Assembly: GCF_000204645.1 (NCBI RefSeq)
Contig: NC_015422.1
Span: 1,753,001-1,817,000, forward strand
Length of the DNA: 64,000 bases
Reading direction: 5' to 3'
Origin: Alicycliphilus denitrificans K601
Lineage (GTDB): Bacteria; Pseudomonadota; Gammaproteobacteria; Burkholderiales; Burkholderiaceae_C
Shown here: positions 25,434-34,360 of the stretch, one piece after another
Position numbering within the stretch: position 1 is the first letter of the stretch
Layout of the letters: each line of letters starts with the position of its first letter
The notes under the pieces: model-generated
What the model was told of the DNA's origin: nothing
The model's database searches: none
The model's input: only the letters and a program-made list of their open reading frames with translations
Program-made: the position numbers and the translations under genes

Positions 25434-26332
25434 GCGCCGGCCTCCGTGCCCTGGGCGCGCAGGTGGTCCACGAGCAGCCGGGCCACGCCAGAGAGCGGCT
25501 CTTGCGCGCGCACGCACAGCGAGAGCCGCCGGCGCGCCCAGGGCTCGGCCAGCGTGATGGCGCGGATGGCCAGCGTGCCGCGCAGGTTCTGCGCGCTGCC
25601 GCGCGGCAGCACGGCCACGCCCAGGCCGGCCGAGACCATGAGGCACAGCGCGTCGTAGCTCGTGACCTGCATGCGCAGCCGCAGGGGCATCTCCAGCTCG
25701 GCCGCCGCGCGCGTGAGCAGGTTGTTGATGGCGCTGCCCGGGTGCATGCCGACGAAGTCGCAGGGCAGGGCGTCGGCCAGCCGCACGCGCCGCCGGCGCG
25801 CCAGCGCATGGCCCGCGGGCACGATGAGCACCAGCTCGTCCTCGCGGTAGGGCAGTAGCGCGACGCGCTCGCCGTAGCTGCCGTGGTTGAGGATGCCCAC
25901 GTCGGCCGCGTTCTCGGCCACCGACTGCGCCACGGCGCTGCTGATCTGCTCCTGCAGCCGCACGCCGACCTGCGGGTGCGCGGCCATGAAGCGCTGCAGC
26001 TCGCCGGGCAGGAACTGCGTGATGGCCGAGATGTTGGCCACCACGCGCACGTGGCCGCGCACGCCGGCGCGGTAGTCGCGCATCTGCGTGGCGATGCCGT
26101 CCAGGTCGTTGAGCACGCCGCGCGCGAGGTTCAGCAGCGCGTAGGCCGCGGCCGTGGGCTCGGTGCCGCGGTTGCTGCGCGTGAACAGCTCCACGCGCAG
26201 CTGGTCCTCCAGCTCCGCCAGGCGGCGGCTGGCGGCGGATGGCGCGATGTGTTCGCGCGCGGCAGCGCGGGCGATGGCGTTTTCCTCCATCACCGCGACG
26301 AACAGGCGCAGGGAGACCGGGTCGAGCTTCAT
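25430..26332 (-). CDS. LysR-family transcriptional regulator
   Basis: This is a 300-residue LysR regulator. The N-terminal winged helix (residues 1-60, with AAAREHIAPSAASRRLAELEDQL as recognition region) is followed by a two-lobed effector domain. It lies divergent from the CoA transferase/HMG-CoA-lyase-like operon at 26460 across about 130 bases, the usual arrangement for a LysR protein and its target. Its stop overlaps the earP start by four bases, which ties earP transcription partly to this promoter. The likely inducer is the acid or acyl-CoA processed by the divergent operon, which is inferred from position. Confidence 0.93.
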   Translation of the reverse strand: MKLDPVSLRLFVAVMEENAIARAAAREHIAPSAASRRLAELEDQLRVELFTRSNRGTEPTAAAYALLNLARGVLNDLDGIATQMRDYRAGVRGHVRVVANISAITQFLPGELQRFMAAHPQVGVRLQEQISSAVAQSVAENAADVGILNHGSYGERVALLPYREDELVLIVPAGHALARRRRVRLADALPCDFVGMHPGSAINNLLTRAAAELEMPLRLRMQVTSYDALCLMVSAGLGVAVLPRGSAQNLRGTLAIRAITLAEPWARRRLSLCVRAQEPLSGVARLLVDHLRAQGTEAGA

Positions 26333-26459
26333 GGGAGGGGATGGTACTGTGGCGGCGCGCGGCCATGCCGGTTTGCGATGGCAGCGTCGCGCTTGAGCGT
26401 TTTGTGCGCGGCACCGGGCGGCGCATCATCCACGGCGGATTTCAGGAGACGACACCGCC

Positions 26460-27665
26460 ATGCAAGAGACAACCACCCCCGCCGCGCTGGCCGGCGTGCG
26501 CGTGATCGAGATGGGCCAGCTCATCGCCGGGCCGTTCTGCGGCAAGACGCTGGGCGAGTTCGGCGCCGAGGTCATCAAGATCGAGGCGGTCGGAGCCGGC
26601 GACCCGCTGCGCAACTGGCGCCTCATCAAGAACGGCACGTCCGTGTGGTGGCAGGTGCAGTCGCGCAACAAGAAGTCGGTGGCGCTGGACCTGCGCCAGG
26701 CCGAGGCGCAGGACATCGTGCGCCGCCTCATCGCCGAGGCCGACGTGCTCATTGAGAACTTCCGCCCCGGCACGCTCGAGGGCTGGGGCATGTCGCCCGA
26801 GGAGCTGCACGCGCTCAACCCGGGCCTCGTGATCCTGCGTATCTCGGGCTATGGCCAGACGGGGCCGTACCGCGACCTGCCGGGCTTCGGCGTGATCGGC
26901 GAGGCCATGGGCGGCCTGCGCCACCTCACGGCCGAGCCGGGCCGCGTGCCGGTGCGCGTGGGCGTCTCGATCGGCGACACGCTGGCCGCGCTGCACGGCG
27001 CCATTGGCGTGATGATGGCGCTGTACCACCGCAAGGTGAACGGCGGTGCGGGCCAGGTGATCGACGTGGCGCTGCACGAGGCGGTGTTCAACTGCATGGA
27101 GAGCCTGATCCCCGAGTACAGCGCCTTCGGCGTGGTGCGCGAGGCCGCGGGCAGCGCGCTGCCGGGCATCGCGCCTTCCAACGCCTACCCCTGCCAGGAC
27201 GGCTGGGTGCTGGTGGCGGGCAATGGCGACAGCATCTTCAAGCGCCTGATGGCCGCCGTCGGCCGCCAGGACCTGGCCGACGACCCGCAGCTGGCCGACA
27301 ACGCGGGCCGCGTGGCGCGCGTGGCCGAGATCGACGCTGCCATCGGCGCCTGGACGGCCACGCTGACCGTGGCGCAGGTCATGGAGCGGCTGGCCGCCGC
27401 GCGCGTGCCCGCGGGCAAGGTCTACACGGCCCGGGACATCGCCGAGGACCCGCACTACCAGGCGCGCGACATGCTGCTCACGCAGCAGACGCGCGACGGC
27501 GACGAAGTTACCGTGCCGGGCATTTGCCCCAAGCTCTCGGCCACGCCGGGCACGATCCGCTCCAGCGCCCCCCGCCTGGGCGACGACACCGACGCCGTGC
27601 TGGCCGAGGCCGGCCTGACGCAGGAACAGATCGCGCTGCTGCGCGGCAAGGGAGTGATCCAATGA
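26460..27665 (+). CDS. CaiB/BaiF family III CoA transferase
   Basis: This is a 401-residue family III CoA transferase. It shows VRVIEMGQLIAGPFCGKTLGEFGAEVIKIE, the usual N-terminus with the CoA-binding strand, and ENFRPGTLEGWG. The segment around DLPGFGVIGEAMGG is where the catalytic Asp of this family normally lies, but no Asp is obvious at the expected GxDx position and the assignment there is uncertain. It would activate a carboxylic acid using a CoA donor. It overlaps by four bases with the HMG-CoA-lyase-like gene, a pairing that suggests formation of a 3-hydroxyacyl-CoA with subsequent retro-aldol cleavage. Confidence 0.9.
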   Translation: MQETTTPAALAGVRVIEMGQLIAGPFCGKTLGEFGAEVIKIEAVGAGDPLRNWRLIKNGTSVWWQVQSRNKKSVALDLRQAEAQDIVRRLIAEADVLIENFRPGTLEGWGMSPEELHALNPGLVILRISGYGQTGPYRDLPGFGVIGEAMGGLRHLTAEPGRVPVRVGVSIGDTLAALHGAIGVMMALYHRKVNGGAGQVIDVALHEAVFNCMESLIPEYSAFGVVREAAGSALPGIAPSNAYPCQDGWVLVAGNGDSIFKRLMAAVGRQDLADDPQLADNAGRVARVAEIDAAIGAWTATLTVAQVMERLAAARVPAGKVYTARDIAEDPHYQARDMLLTQQTRDGDEVTVPGICPKLSATPGTIRSSAPRLGDDTDAVLAEAGLTQEQIALLRGKGVIQ

Positions 27666-28633
27666 ACACCGTGTGGAACGGCGCCGGGCGCCGCATCGAG
27701 ATCTGCGACGTGGGCATGCGCGACGGCCTGCAGATGGAGGCGCAGTTCGTGCCCACCGAGGACAAGATCGCCCTCGTCGACGCGCTGTCGGCGGCGGGCC
27801 TCGCCAAGATCGAGGTGACCTCGTTCACCTCGCCCACGGCCATCCCCGCGCTGCGCGACGCCGAGGTGGTGATGCGCGAGATAGCGCGCCGCCCCGGCGT
27901 CACCTACACCGCGCTGGTGCCCAACGCGCGCGGCGCGGAGCGCGCCATCGAGTCGCGCACCGACGAGCTCAACCTCGTCATGTCGGTGAGTGAGACGCAC
28001 AACCTGGCCAACCTGCGCATGACGCGCGCGCAGTCGTTCGCGGCGCTGGCGCATGTGGTCACCATGGCGCAGGCCGCGCGCGTGCCGGTGAATGTGTCGC
28101 TGTCGTGTGTGTTCGGCTGCCCCATGGAGGGCGACGTGGCCCTGGACGGCGTGTGGGACTGGGTGCAGCGCTTCGCCGGCCTGGGCGTGGCCGGCATCAC
28201 GCTGTGCGACACCACGGGCATGGCCTACCCCTCGCAGGTGGCGCAGGTGGTGGCGCAGGCGCGCGCGCGCTGGCCGGGCCTGGCGTTCACGCTGCACTTC
28301 CATAACACGCGCGGCATGGGGCTGGCCAACGTGCTGGCCGCCATTGACGCGGGGGCCGACCGGTTCGACGCCTCGCTCGGCGGCCTGGGCGGCTGCCCCT
28401 ATGCGCCGGGCGCCACGGGCAACGTGTGCACCGAGGAGATCGTGCACGCGCTCGCGCTCATGGGCTACGACACGGGCGTGGATCTGCCCGCGCTCATGGC
28501 GGCGGCAGCGCGCCTGCCCACGCTCATCGGCCACGAGGTGCCCAGCCAGATCGCCCGGGCAGGGCGCCGGCTCGACCTGCACCCGGTGCCCCCCGGCTTC
28601 GACGCGATCCGCGAACGCGCGCTGGCGCGGTGA
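27662..28633 (+). CDS. Hydroxymethylglutaryl-CoA lyase-like protein
   Basis: This 323-residue DRE-TIM metallolyase has the N-terminal VGMRDGLQ with the catalytic Arg-Asp pair, the metal-binding FHNTRGMGLAN histidines, and GGLGGCPYAPGATGNV with the catalytic cysteine of HMG-CoA lyases. It would cleave HMG-CoA or a related 3-hydroxy-3-methyl acyl-CoA to acetyl-CoA and an acid or ketone. The start overlaps the CoA transferase stop (ATGA). Together the two genes form an activation-plus-cleavage module. Substrates such as HMG, citramalate or related diacids are possible, and the sequence does not decide between them. Confidence 0.9.
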   Translation: MNTVWNGAGRRIEICDVGMRDGLQMEAQFVPTEDKIALVDALSAAGLAKIEVTSFTSPTAIPALRDAEVVMREIARRPGVTYTALVPNARGAERAIESRTDELNLVMSVSETHNLANLRMTRAQSFAALAHVVTMAQAARVPVNVSLSCVFGCPMEGDVALDGVWDWVQRFAGLGVAGITLCDTTGMAYPSQVAQVVAQARARWPGLAFTLHFHNTRGMGLANVLAAIDAGADRFDASLGGLGGCPYAPGATGNVCTEEIVHALALMGYDTGVDLPALMAAAARLPTLIGHEVPSQIARAGRRLDLHPVPPGFDAIRERALAR

Positions 28634-28675
28634 CGCCGTGACGCCGTACCCCGCATACCCACAGGAGACAACCCC

Positions 28676-29665
28676 ATGCCTTTCACCCATGCCGTGACCC
28701 GGCGCCATGCCGCACTGGCGCTGGCCGCCGTACTGTGCGTCGCGCCGCTGGCCATCGCCGCGCAGGACAAGTATCCCTCCAGGCCCATCACCCTCGTGGT
28801 GCCGCAGGCCGCGGGCGGCGCCAACGACGCGATCGCGCGCGTGCTCGCGCAGCGCCTGACCGAGCAGATGGGCCAGAGCGTGATCGTGGACAACCGCCCC
28901 GGCGCGGGCGGCACGCTGGCCACGGCGACCCTGGCGCGCGCCAAGCACGACGGCTACACGCTGCTGGTCACGGCCGACAGCGCGCACGTGATCGGCCCCG
29001 CGCTCTACAAGAACCCGGGCTTCGATGCCGTCAAAGACTTCGAGCCCGTGGCGCCCATCGCAACGGCGGGCTACGTGCTCGTGGCGCACCCCTCGTTCCC
29101 GGCCAACAACGTGGCCGACCTGATCCGGCTCGCCAAGGCCAGCCCGGGCAAGTACGCCATCGCCTCGGCCGGCAACGGCACGCTCAACCACCTGATCGGC
29201 GAACTGCTGCAGAAGGCCGCGGGCATCCAACTGCAGCACATCCCCTACAAGGGCTCGGCCGCCGCCGCCACCGACGTGGCGGGCGGGCAGGTGCCACTGT
29301 CGGTGCAGAGCCTGCCCTCGTCGATTTCCTTCATCAAGGCGGGCAAGCTCAAGGTGCTGGGCGTGGTGAACGAGAAGCGCGTGGCCGCGCTGCCCGACGT
29401 GCCCACCATCGGCGAGACGCTCAAGGGCTTCGGCCAGGCGCCGTGGTATGCCATGTTCGCCCCCGCGGGCACGCCCGCGCCCATCGTGGAGCGGCTGCAG
29501 GCCGAGGTGGCGCGCGCGCTGGACCACAAGGACGTGGCGGACAAGCTCGCCGTCGTCGGCTGCGAGCCGTTCAAGGGCACATCGGCCCAGCTCGGCGTGC
29601 TGGTGCGGGCCGACCTGCCCAAGTGGGCGCGCGTGGTGAAGGACACCGGCGCCACCGTGGATTGA
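28676..29665 (+). CDS. Bug-family tripartite tricarboxylate binding protein (1)
   Basis: This is a 329-residue periplasmic protein of the Bug family (TctC-like). It has a signal peptide of about 29 residues (cleavage near AIAAQ) followed by YPSRPITLVVPQAAGGANDAIAR, the family ligand-binding loop, and VIVDNRPGAGGT. Such proteins bind carboxylates or related small molecules. Betaproteobacteria carry many copies with no membrane partner nearby, as here. It follows the CoA transferase/lyase genes by 42 bases and is probably in the same operon, so its ligand is likely the acid degraded by those enzymes. Confidence 0.93.
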   Translation: MPFTHAVTRRHAALALAAVLCVAPLAIAAQDKYPSRPITLVVPQAAGGANDAIARVLAQRLTEQMGQSVIVDNRPGAGGTLATATLARAKHDGYTLLVTADSAHVIGPALYKNPGFDAVKDFEPVAPIATAGYVLVAHPSFPANNVADLIRLAKASPGKYAIASAGNGTLNHLIGELLQKAAGIQLQHIPYKGSAAAATDVAGGQVPLSVQSLPSSISFIKAGKLKVLGVVNEKRVAALPDVPTIGETLKGFGQAPWYAMFAPAGTPAPIVERLQAEVARALDHKDVADKLAVVGCEPFKGTSAQLGVLVRADLPKWARVVKDTGATVD

Positions 29666-29709
29666 CAGCACGACCAACCGTTTTGATTGAAACCCCCGAA
29701 GGAGACGAG

Positions 29710-30693
29710 ATGACGACGATCACCCGCAAACGCTTCACCGCGCTGGCCCTGGCCGCGCTCGCGCCACTGGCGCTGTCCACGGCCTGGGCCCAGGGGCCTT
29801 ACCCCTCCAAGCCCGTGACCTTCGTCGTGCCGGCCGCGGCCGGAGGCACCACCGACATCGCGGCGCGCATGGCCGCGCAGGCGCTGTCACCCGTGCTGGG
29901 CCAGTCGGTGGTGGTGGACAACAAGGCTGGCGGCAACGGCACGATCGCGGCTGCTATCGTTAAGCGCGCCGAGCCCGACGGCTACACGCTGCTCATGCAG
30001 TACTCGGGCTACCACGTGATCTCGCCCCACCTGACCCGCGCGCCGCAGTGGGAGCAGAAGGACTTCCAGCCCATCGCCAACGTGCTCTCGGCGCCGCAGA
30101 TCATCGTGGTGCGCGAGGGCCTGCCCGTGAAGACGCTGGCCGAGCTGGTCGCCTACGCCAAGGCCAACCCGGGCAAGCTCAACTACGCCTCGTCGGGCAA
30201 CGGCTCGCTGCAGCACGTGACGGGCGCCATGCTGGAGCAGCAGGGCGGCATCAAGATGGTGCACGTGCCCTACAAGGGCACGGGCCCCGCGCTGCAGGAC
30301 CTGCTGGGCGGCCAGGTGGACCTGACCTTCGGCACCGCGCCGCCGTTCATGCCGCACATCCAGTCCGGCAAGCTGCGCGTGCTGGCCGTCACGGGCAAGG
30401 AGCGCCTGCCCAGCCTGCCCGACGCGCCCACCACGGCCGAGGCCGGCTACCCCGGCGTCAATGCCACCTCGTGGTTCGCGCTGTTCGCGCCCGCGGCCGT
30501 ACCCAAGCCGATCATCGACAAGCTGGCGGCCGACATGAAGAAGGTGGTGGAAGACCCGGCCTTCCGCAAGAAGGCGCAGGAGCAGGGCGCCACGGCCGAC
30601 TACCAGGGCCCGCAGCAGCTCGGCGCGCGCGTGAAGGCCGACTTCGCGGCCTGGGCCAATGTGATCAAAAGCTCCAAGATCGACCCCGAATAA
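29710..30693 (+). CDS. Bug-family tripartite tricarboxylate binding protein (2)
   Basis: A second Bug protein of 327 residues, with signal peptide (cleavage near AWAQ) and the motif YPSKPVTFVVPAAAGGTTDIAAR. It follows the first copy after 44 bases with its own Shine-Dalgarno (GGAGACGAG), probably in the same operon. The two are clearly homologous but diverged, so they may bind different ligands or enantiomers. No TctA/TctB membrane genes occur in the window. Confidence 0.93.
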   Translation: MTTITRKRFTALALAALAPLALSTAWAQGPYPSKPVTFVVPAAAGGTTDIAARMAAQALSPVLGQSVVVDNKAGGNGTIAAAIVKRAEPDGYTLLMQYSGYHVISPHLTRAPQWEQKDFQPIANVLSAPQIIVVREGLPVKTLAELVAYAKANPGKLNYASSGNGSLQHVTGAMLEQQGGIKMVHVPYKGTGPALQDLLGGQVDLTFGTAPPFMPHIQSGKLRVLAVTGKERLPSLPDAPTTAEAGYPGVNATSWFALFAPAAVPKPIIDKLAADMKKVVEDPAFRKKAQEQGATADYQGPQQLGARVKADFAAWANVIKSSKIDPE

Positions 30694-30727
30694 GCAGCGC
30701 TGCCGCCCCCTCCCCCCCCCGGGGCGG

Positions 30728-31654
30728 CTACGGCGCATCGGGCGCCGTCATGGCATCGCGCTGGCGCGTGAAGCACTCGCGCACCACGCGCGCAAACAAG
30801 GGCGCGCGCGGATTGTGAGCGCCGAGGCGCTCGGGGTATGCCATGACCACCGACTGGGCCGCCAGCGGCCCGCGCAGGCGCCTGCAGGCCAGGCGCTTGC
30901 CGTCGTAGCTCCAGTCGCGCACGGGGCGCGTGGTGAGCAGCGAGACGCCCAGCCCGTTGGCCACCAGCGAGCGCACCATTTCGATCGACGGCGTCGCATG
31001 CGCGATGCGCGGCGCGGCGCCCGCCTGGCGGAACAGCGACAGGAAGTATTCGCGGCTGTGCGGCAAGTCGATGAGGATGAAGGGCTCCTGCGCCAGCGCG
31101 GTGACCGGCAGGCTGGTGCGCGCCGCCAGCGCGTGGCCCGCGGGCAGCAGGGCGTAGGGCACGAATGCCGTCACGGCCTCCAGGCGAACGGGGCGCGCTA
31201 GGCCCATGTCGTAGAGCAGGGCGGCGTCCAGCGCGCCGCGTTCGAGCATCTGCAGCAGCGCCTCGGTGTCGCCCTCGTGCACCTCGACCTCCACCTGCGG
31301 ATGGCGTTCGCGCATGCGCACCAGCATGGCGGGCAGGTGGCGCGGCGCGAGCGTGGACAGGCAGCCGACGCGCAGCAGCCCCGCTTCCTCGCCCGTGCGC
31401 GGCCCTTCGAGCGCGCGGGCGCGCTCCAGCAGCGCGTGCGCCTCGCGGTGGCGCATCTGGCCCGCCGCCGTGAGCTCCAGGCCACGCGCATGGCGGCGCA
31501 CGAACAGCGCCTCGCCCCACAGCGCCTCCAGGTCGGCGATGGCCTTGGAAATGCTGGGCTGCGACACGCTGAGTGCCGCGGCCGCGCGCGCCGCGCCGCC
31601 GTGCTGGGCCGCGGCGGCGAAGTATTCGAGCTGGCGCAGGCTGATATTGATCAA
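30728..31654 (-). CDS. LysR-family transcriptional regulator
   Basis: This LysR regulator has 308 residues with an N-terminal winged helix (LRQLEYFAAAAQHGG and LSVSQPSISKAIADLEALWG) and an effector domain. It is convergent with the Bug genes and divergent from the CoA transferase at 31746. The shared 91-base gap is markedly AT-rich and contains repeated ATCAAGAT words, suitable for LysR binding. It probably controls the CoA transferase/acyl-CoA dehydrogenase pair to its right. Confidence 0.92.
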   Translation of the reverse strand: MINISLRQLEYFAAAAQHGGAARAAAALSVSQPSISKAIADLEALWGEALFVRRHARGLELTAAGQMRHREAHALLERARALEGPRTGEEAGLLRVGCLSTLAPRHLPAMLVRMRERHPQVEVEVHEGDTEALLQMLERGALDAALLYDMGLARPVRLEAVTAFVPYALLPAGHALAARTSLPVTALAQEPFILIDLPHSREYFLSLFRQAGAAPRIAHATPSIEMVRSLVANGLGVSLLTTRPVRDWSYDGKRLACRRLRGPLAAQSVVMAYPERLGAHNPRAPLFARVVRECFTRQRDAMTAPDAP

Positions 31655-31745
31655 GATAGTTGATTCAAAGTATCAAGATTGAATATTTTATTTTGATCCT
31701 GCTTTGGGCAACCATCGGGCTTCCGTGCATTTCCTGGAGCCCCGC
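31655..31745. promoter_or_regulatory. AT-rich divergent LysR/CoA-transferase promoter region
   Basis: The region contrasts sharply with the GC-rich surroundings. It contains ATCAAGAT twice (one at 31651-31658, partly in the LysR start region, one near 31672-31679), an intervening TTGATTCAAAG and a run TATTTTATTTTGATCC. These could be a LysR box and -10 elements for both genes. Exact boxes are not assigned. Confidence 0.45.
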
Positions 31746-32957
31746 ATGCCCGTACCGCCCCCCACCATCCGACCGCTCGACGGCATCCGCATCCTCGACT
31801 TCAGCCGCGTGCTCGCGGGCCCGCTGTCCACGGCGCTGCTGGCGGACCTGGGGGCCGAGGTCATCAAGGTCGAGCCGCCGGGCGGCGACGACTACCGCCA
31901 CATCGGCCCCATGCGCGGCGGCATCAGCAGCCTGTTCACCGCGCTCAACCGCAACAAGAAGAGCATGGTGCTGGACCTCAAGCACCCCGAGGCCGCGGGC
32001 ATCGTGGCGCAGCTGGCGCAGGAGGTGGACGTGGTGGTGGAGAACTTCCGCCCCGGCGTGGCCGAGCGCCTGGGCGTGGGCCCCGGGCTGCTTTGCCGTG
32101 CCAACCCGCGCCTGGTGTACGTGAGCGTGTCGGGCTTCGGCCAGACGGGGCCGCTCGCGCACCTGCCGGCCTACGACATCATCGTGCAGGCCATGAGCGG
32201 CCTGATGGAGGCCACGGGCGAGCCCGACGGCCCGCCCACCCTGGTGGGCGAGGCCGTGTCCGACGTGATCGCGGGCCTGTTCGCGTCCTGGGCCACGCTG
32301 GCTGCGCTGCTGCAGCAGCGCCGCACGGGCCAGGGCCAGCACGTGGACGTGGCGATGTTCGACGCCACGCTGGCTTTCCTCGTCACGGGCGTGGGCCGCT
32401 ACCTGTTCACGGGCGAGAGCGCTCGGCGCAATGGCAACCGGCATTCCTTCTCGGCGCCGTTCGGCGTGTACCGCGCGCGGGACGGGCATTTCGCGCTGGC
32501 CGTGCTCAACAACAGGCTGTTCGCCTCGCTGGCGGCGCTGATCGGCGCGCCCGGCTTTGCGCAGGACGCGCGCTTTGCCACCGACGAACTGCGCCGCGCC
32601 CACGAGCCCGAGCTGGCCGCCGCCATCGAGGCCTGGGCCGGCAGGCTCGGCGTGGCCGAGGTGGTGGCGCAGCTGGAGGCCGCCGGCGTGCCCGGCAGCC
32701 CGCTGTGGACCATGGCGCAGGCCCTCGAATCGGAGCAGGGCCTGGCGCGCGGCCTGCTGCGCGCGGTGGACGACCCGCGCCTGCCGGGGCTGCGCGTGCC
32801 TACGCAGCCCGTGAAGTTCGGCGGCGCCGCGCCCAACCGCGCCGAGCCCGCGCCCGACCTGGGCCAGCACACCGACGAGCTCATGGCCGGGCTGCTGCAG
32901 GCGGGTGGAGAGCGGCTGGCCGCGCTGCGCGCGGCGGGGCTGTTCGGCCCCGCCTGA
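31746..32957 (+). CDS. CaiB/BaiF family III CoA transferase
   Basis: This is a 403-residue family III CoA transferase from the ATG at 31746; an upstream in-frame ATG at 31704 adds a leader without family similarity. Typical features are IRILDFSRVLAGPLSTALLADLGAEVIKVE, ENFRPGVAERLGV, and AYDIIVQAMSGLM, in which the Asp is the expected catalytic residue. The acyl-CoA dehydrogenase at 32996 follows after 38 bases. The pair resembles glutarate or C5-dicarboxylate activation/oxidation units (CoA transfer, then dehydrogenation). The true substrate is not established. Confidence 0.92.
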   Translation: MPVPPPTIRPLDGIRILDFSRVLAGPLSTALLADLGAEVIKVEPPGGDDYRHIGPMRGGISSLFTALNRNKKSMVLDLKHPEAAGIVAQLAQEVDVVVENFRPGVAERLGVGPGLLCRANPRLVYVSVSGFGQTGPLAHLPAYDIIVQAMSGLMEATGEPDGPPTLVGEAVSDVIAGLFASWATLAALLQQRRTGQGQHVDVAMFDATLAFLVTGVGRYLFTGESARRNGNRHSFSAPFGVYRARDGHFALAVLNNRLFASLAALIGAPGFAQDARFATDELRRAHEPELAAAIEAWAGRLGVAEVVAQLEAAGVPGSPLWTMAQALESEQGLARGLLRAVDDPRLPGLRVPTQPVKFGGAAPNRAEPAPDLGQHTDELMAGLLQAGGERLAALRAAGLFGPA

Positions 32958-32995
32958 ATTCCGTGATCGCTCACAACCTTGGAGGAGCTCTTTAT

Positions 32996-34153
32996 ATGAA
33001 TACCTTGAACCGACTCGGCGTCACCGCCGATGACCGGGCCGTGGCCGACGCCGTGGCCCGCTTCGCCACCGGGACCCTCGCGCCGCGCGCGCGGGAGATC
33101 GATGAACACGGCCTGTCCGTCACCTGCCACGTGCCGCAGCTGGCCGAGCTGGGCGTGATGGGCATGAACCTGCCGGAGCACCTGGGCGGCGCGGGCGTCA
33201 CGCCCACGGCGATGCTGCTGTCGCTGGTGGAGATCTCGCGGGCTTGCGCGGCCACCTCGTCGATGATCGGCGCGCACTACCTGGGCACCGACGCGGTGCT
33301 CATAGGCGGCAGCCCCGGGCAGCACGCGCGGTGGCTGCCGCGCGCGGCCAGCGGCGAGTGGCTGGCGGGCTTCGCGCTGACCGAGCCGCGCGGCGGGTCG
33401 CACCCGGCCGACCTGCGCACGCGCGCCACGCGCGAGGGCGAGGGCGCGCATTACCGCATCGATGGCGTGAAGCACTTCATCTCGAACGCGAAGGAGGCCA
33501 GGTTCCTCGTGGTCTTCGCCAAGACTGACCCCGACGCAGGCGCGCGCGGCGTCAGCGCCTTCGTGGTGGAGACCGATTCGCCCGGCATCAGCATCTCGTC
33601 GCCCGAGAGGCTCATGGGCATACAAGGCGCGCACGCGTTCGAGGTGGCGTTCGACAGCGTGCGCGTGCCGGCCGCGAACCGCCTGGGCGCCGAGGGCACG
33701 GGCTTCAAGACCGCGATGAAGGTGCTGGACAACAGCCGCCTCGACGTGGCGGCCACGGCCCTGGGCATTGCCGAGGCCGCGCTGGCCGACGCCACGCGCT
33801 GGATGAAGGAGCGCCAGATCGGCGGCGAGCCCATCGCGGGCAAACAGGGCCTGCAGTGGATGCTGGCCGACATGAAGTTGCGCCTGGAGGCGTCCTGGGG
33901 TCTCACGCTGCAGGCGCTCGCGCTGCGCCAGGCGGGCCAGCCGTTCACGCTGCAGTCGGCCATGGCCAAGCTGCACGCCTCCGAGATGGCGGGCTTCGTG
34001 GCCGACGCCGCGCTGCAGATCCACGGCGGCTACGGCTACACGCGCGAGATGCCGCTGGAGCGCTACGTGCGCGACGCGCGCATCCTGCGCATCTACGAGG
34101 GCTCGTCCGAGGTGCAGCGCAACATCATCGCGCGCACCGTGCTGGCGGATTGA
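32996..34153 (+). CDS. Acyl-CoA dehydrogenase
   Basis: This 385-residue FAD acyl-CoA dehydrogenase has FALTEPRGGSHPADLRTRA and HFISNAKEARFLVVFAKT in the middle domain, then QIHGGYGYTREMPLERYVRDARI. The catalytic base Glu372 lies in IYEGSSEVQRNIIA. The start is ATG 32996 with Shine-Dalgarno GGAGGAGC. It forms a unit with the preceding CoA transferase. The middle-domain motif TEPRGGSHP replaces the usual TEPxAGSD pattern with a His, a modest deviation that may affect substrate choice. Confidence 0.92.
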   Translation: MNTLNRLGVTADDRAVADAVARFATGTLAPRAREIDEHGLSVTCHVPQLAELGVMGMNLPEHLGGAGVTPTAMLLSLVEISRACAATSSMIGAHYLGTDAVLIGGSPGQHARWLPRAASGEWLAGFALTEPRGGSHPADLRTRATREGEGAHYRIDGVKHFISNAKEARFLVVFAKTDPDAGARGVSAFVVETDSPGISISSPERLMGIQGAHAFEVAFDSVRVPAANRLGAEGTGFKTAMKVLDNSRLDVAATALGIAEAALADATRWMKERQIGGEPIAGKQGLQWMLADMKLRLEASWGLTLQALALRQAGQPFTLQSAMAKLHASEMAGFVADAALQIHGGYGYTREMPLERYVRDARILRIYEGSSEVQRNIIARTVLAD

Positions 34154-34256
34154 CGGCCCCCGGCACGTACCGCGCCGGAGCGTTTTGCAGCATGTTCCCG
34201 GGAGGTGGGAAGAAGGCCGTTTTCTTGGTGCTCCAGGGGCGATTTCTAGCGTTTAC

Positions 34257-34270
34257 CCTGTATAGACAGG
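34257..34270. promoter_or_regulatory. HutC-like operator 1 (CCTGTATAGACAGG)
   Basis: This near-palindrome has core TGTATAGACA (34259-34268) and lies 90 bases before the NMT1-type binding-protein gene. The same core occurs in reverse at 40217-40226, and TGTATATACA before hutH. It indicates that the ABC operon belongs to the hut regulon. Confidence 0.75.
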
Positions 34271-34360
34271 TCCGTGGGAGCGCTGATCATCGCGGCGAGG
34301 AGGCAAGGCCTGCTTCCCGATCCGGGTGAGCCAACGTACTTTTTCCTACAGGAGCTGAAG

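Noticed and set aside
24351..26429. A single 692-codon frame apparently fusing earP with an upstream protein
   Set aside because: Family similarity begins only at MNTSLRWDIF (25433). The upstream part overlaps the LysR gene in another frame and is repetitive Arg/Ala sequence.
30694..30727. C-rich run between the second Bug gene and the convergent LysR gene as a regulatory site
   Set aside because: It is a short low-complexity spacer between converging genes, with neither symmetry sufficient for a terminator nor a T-run.
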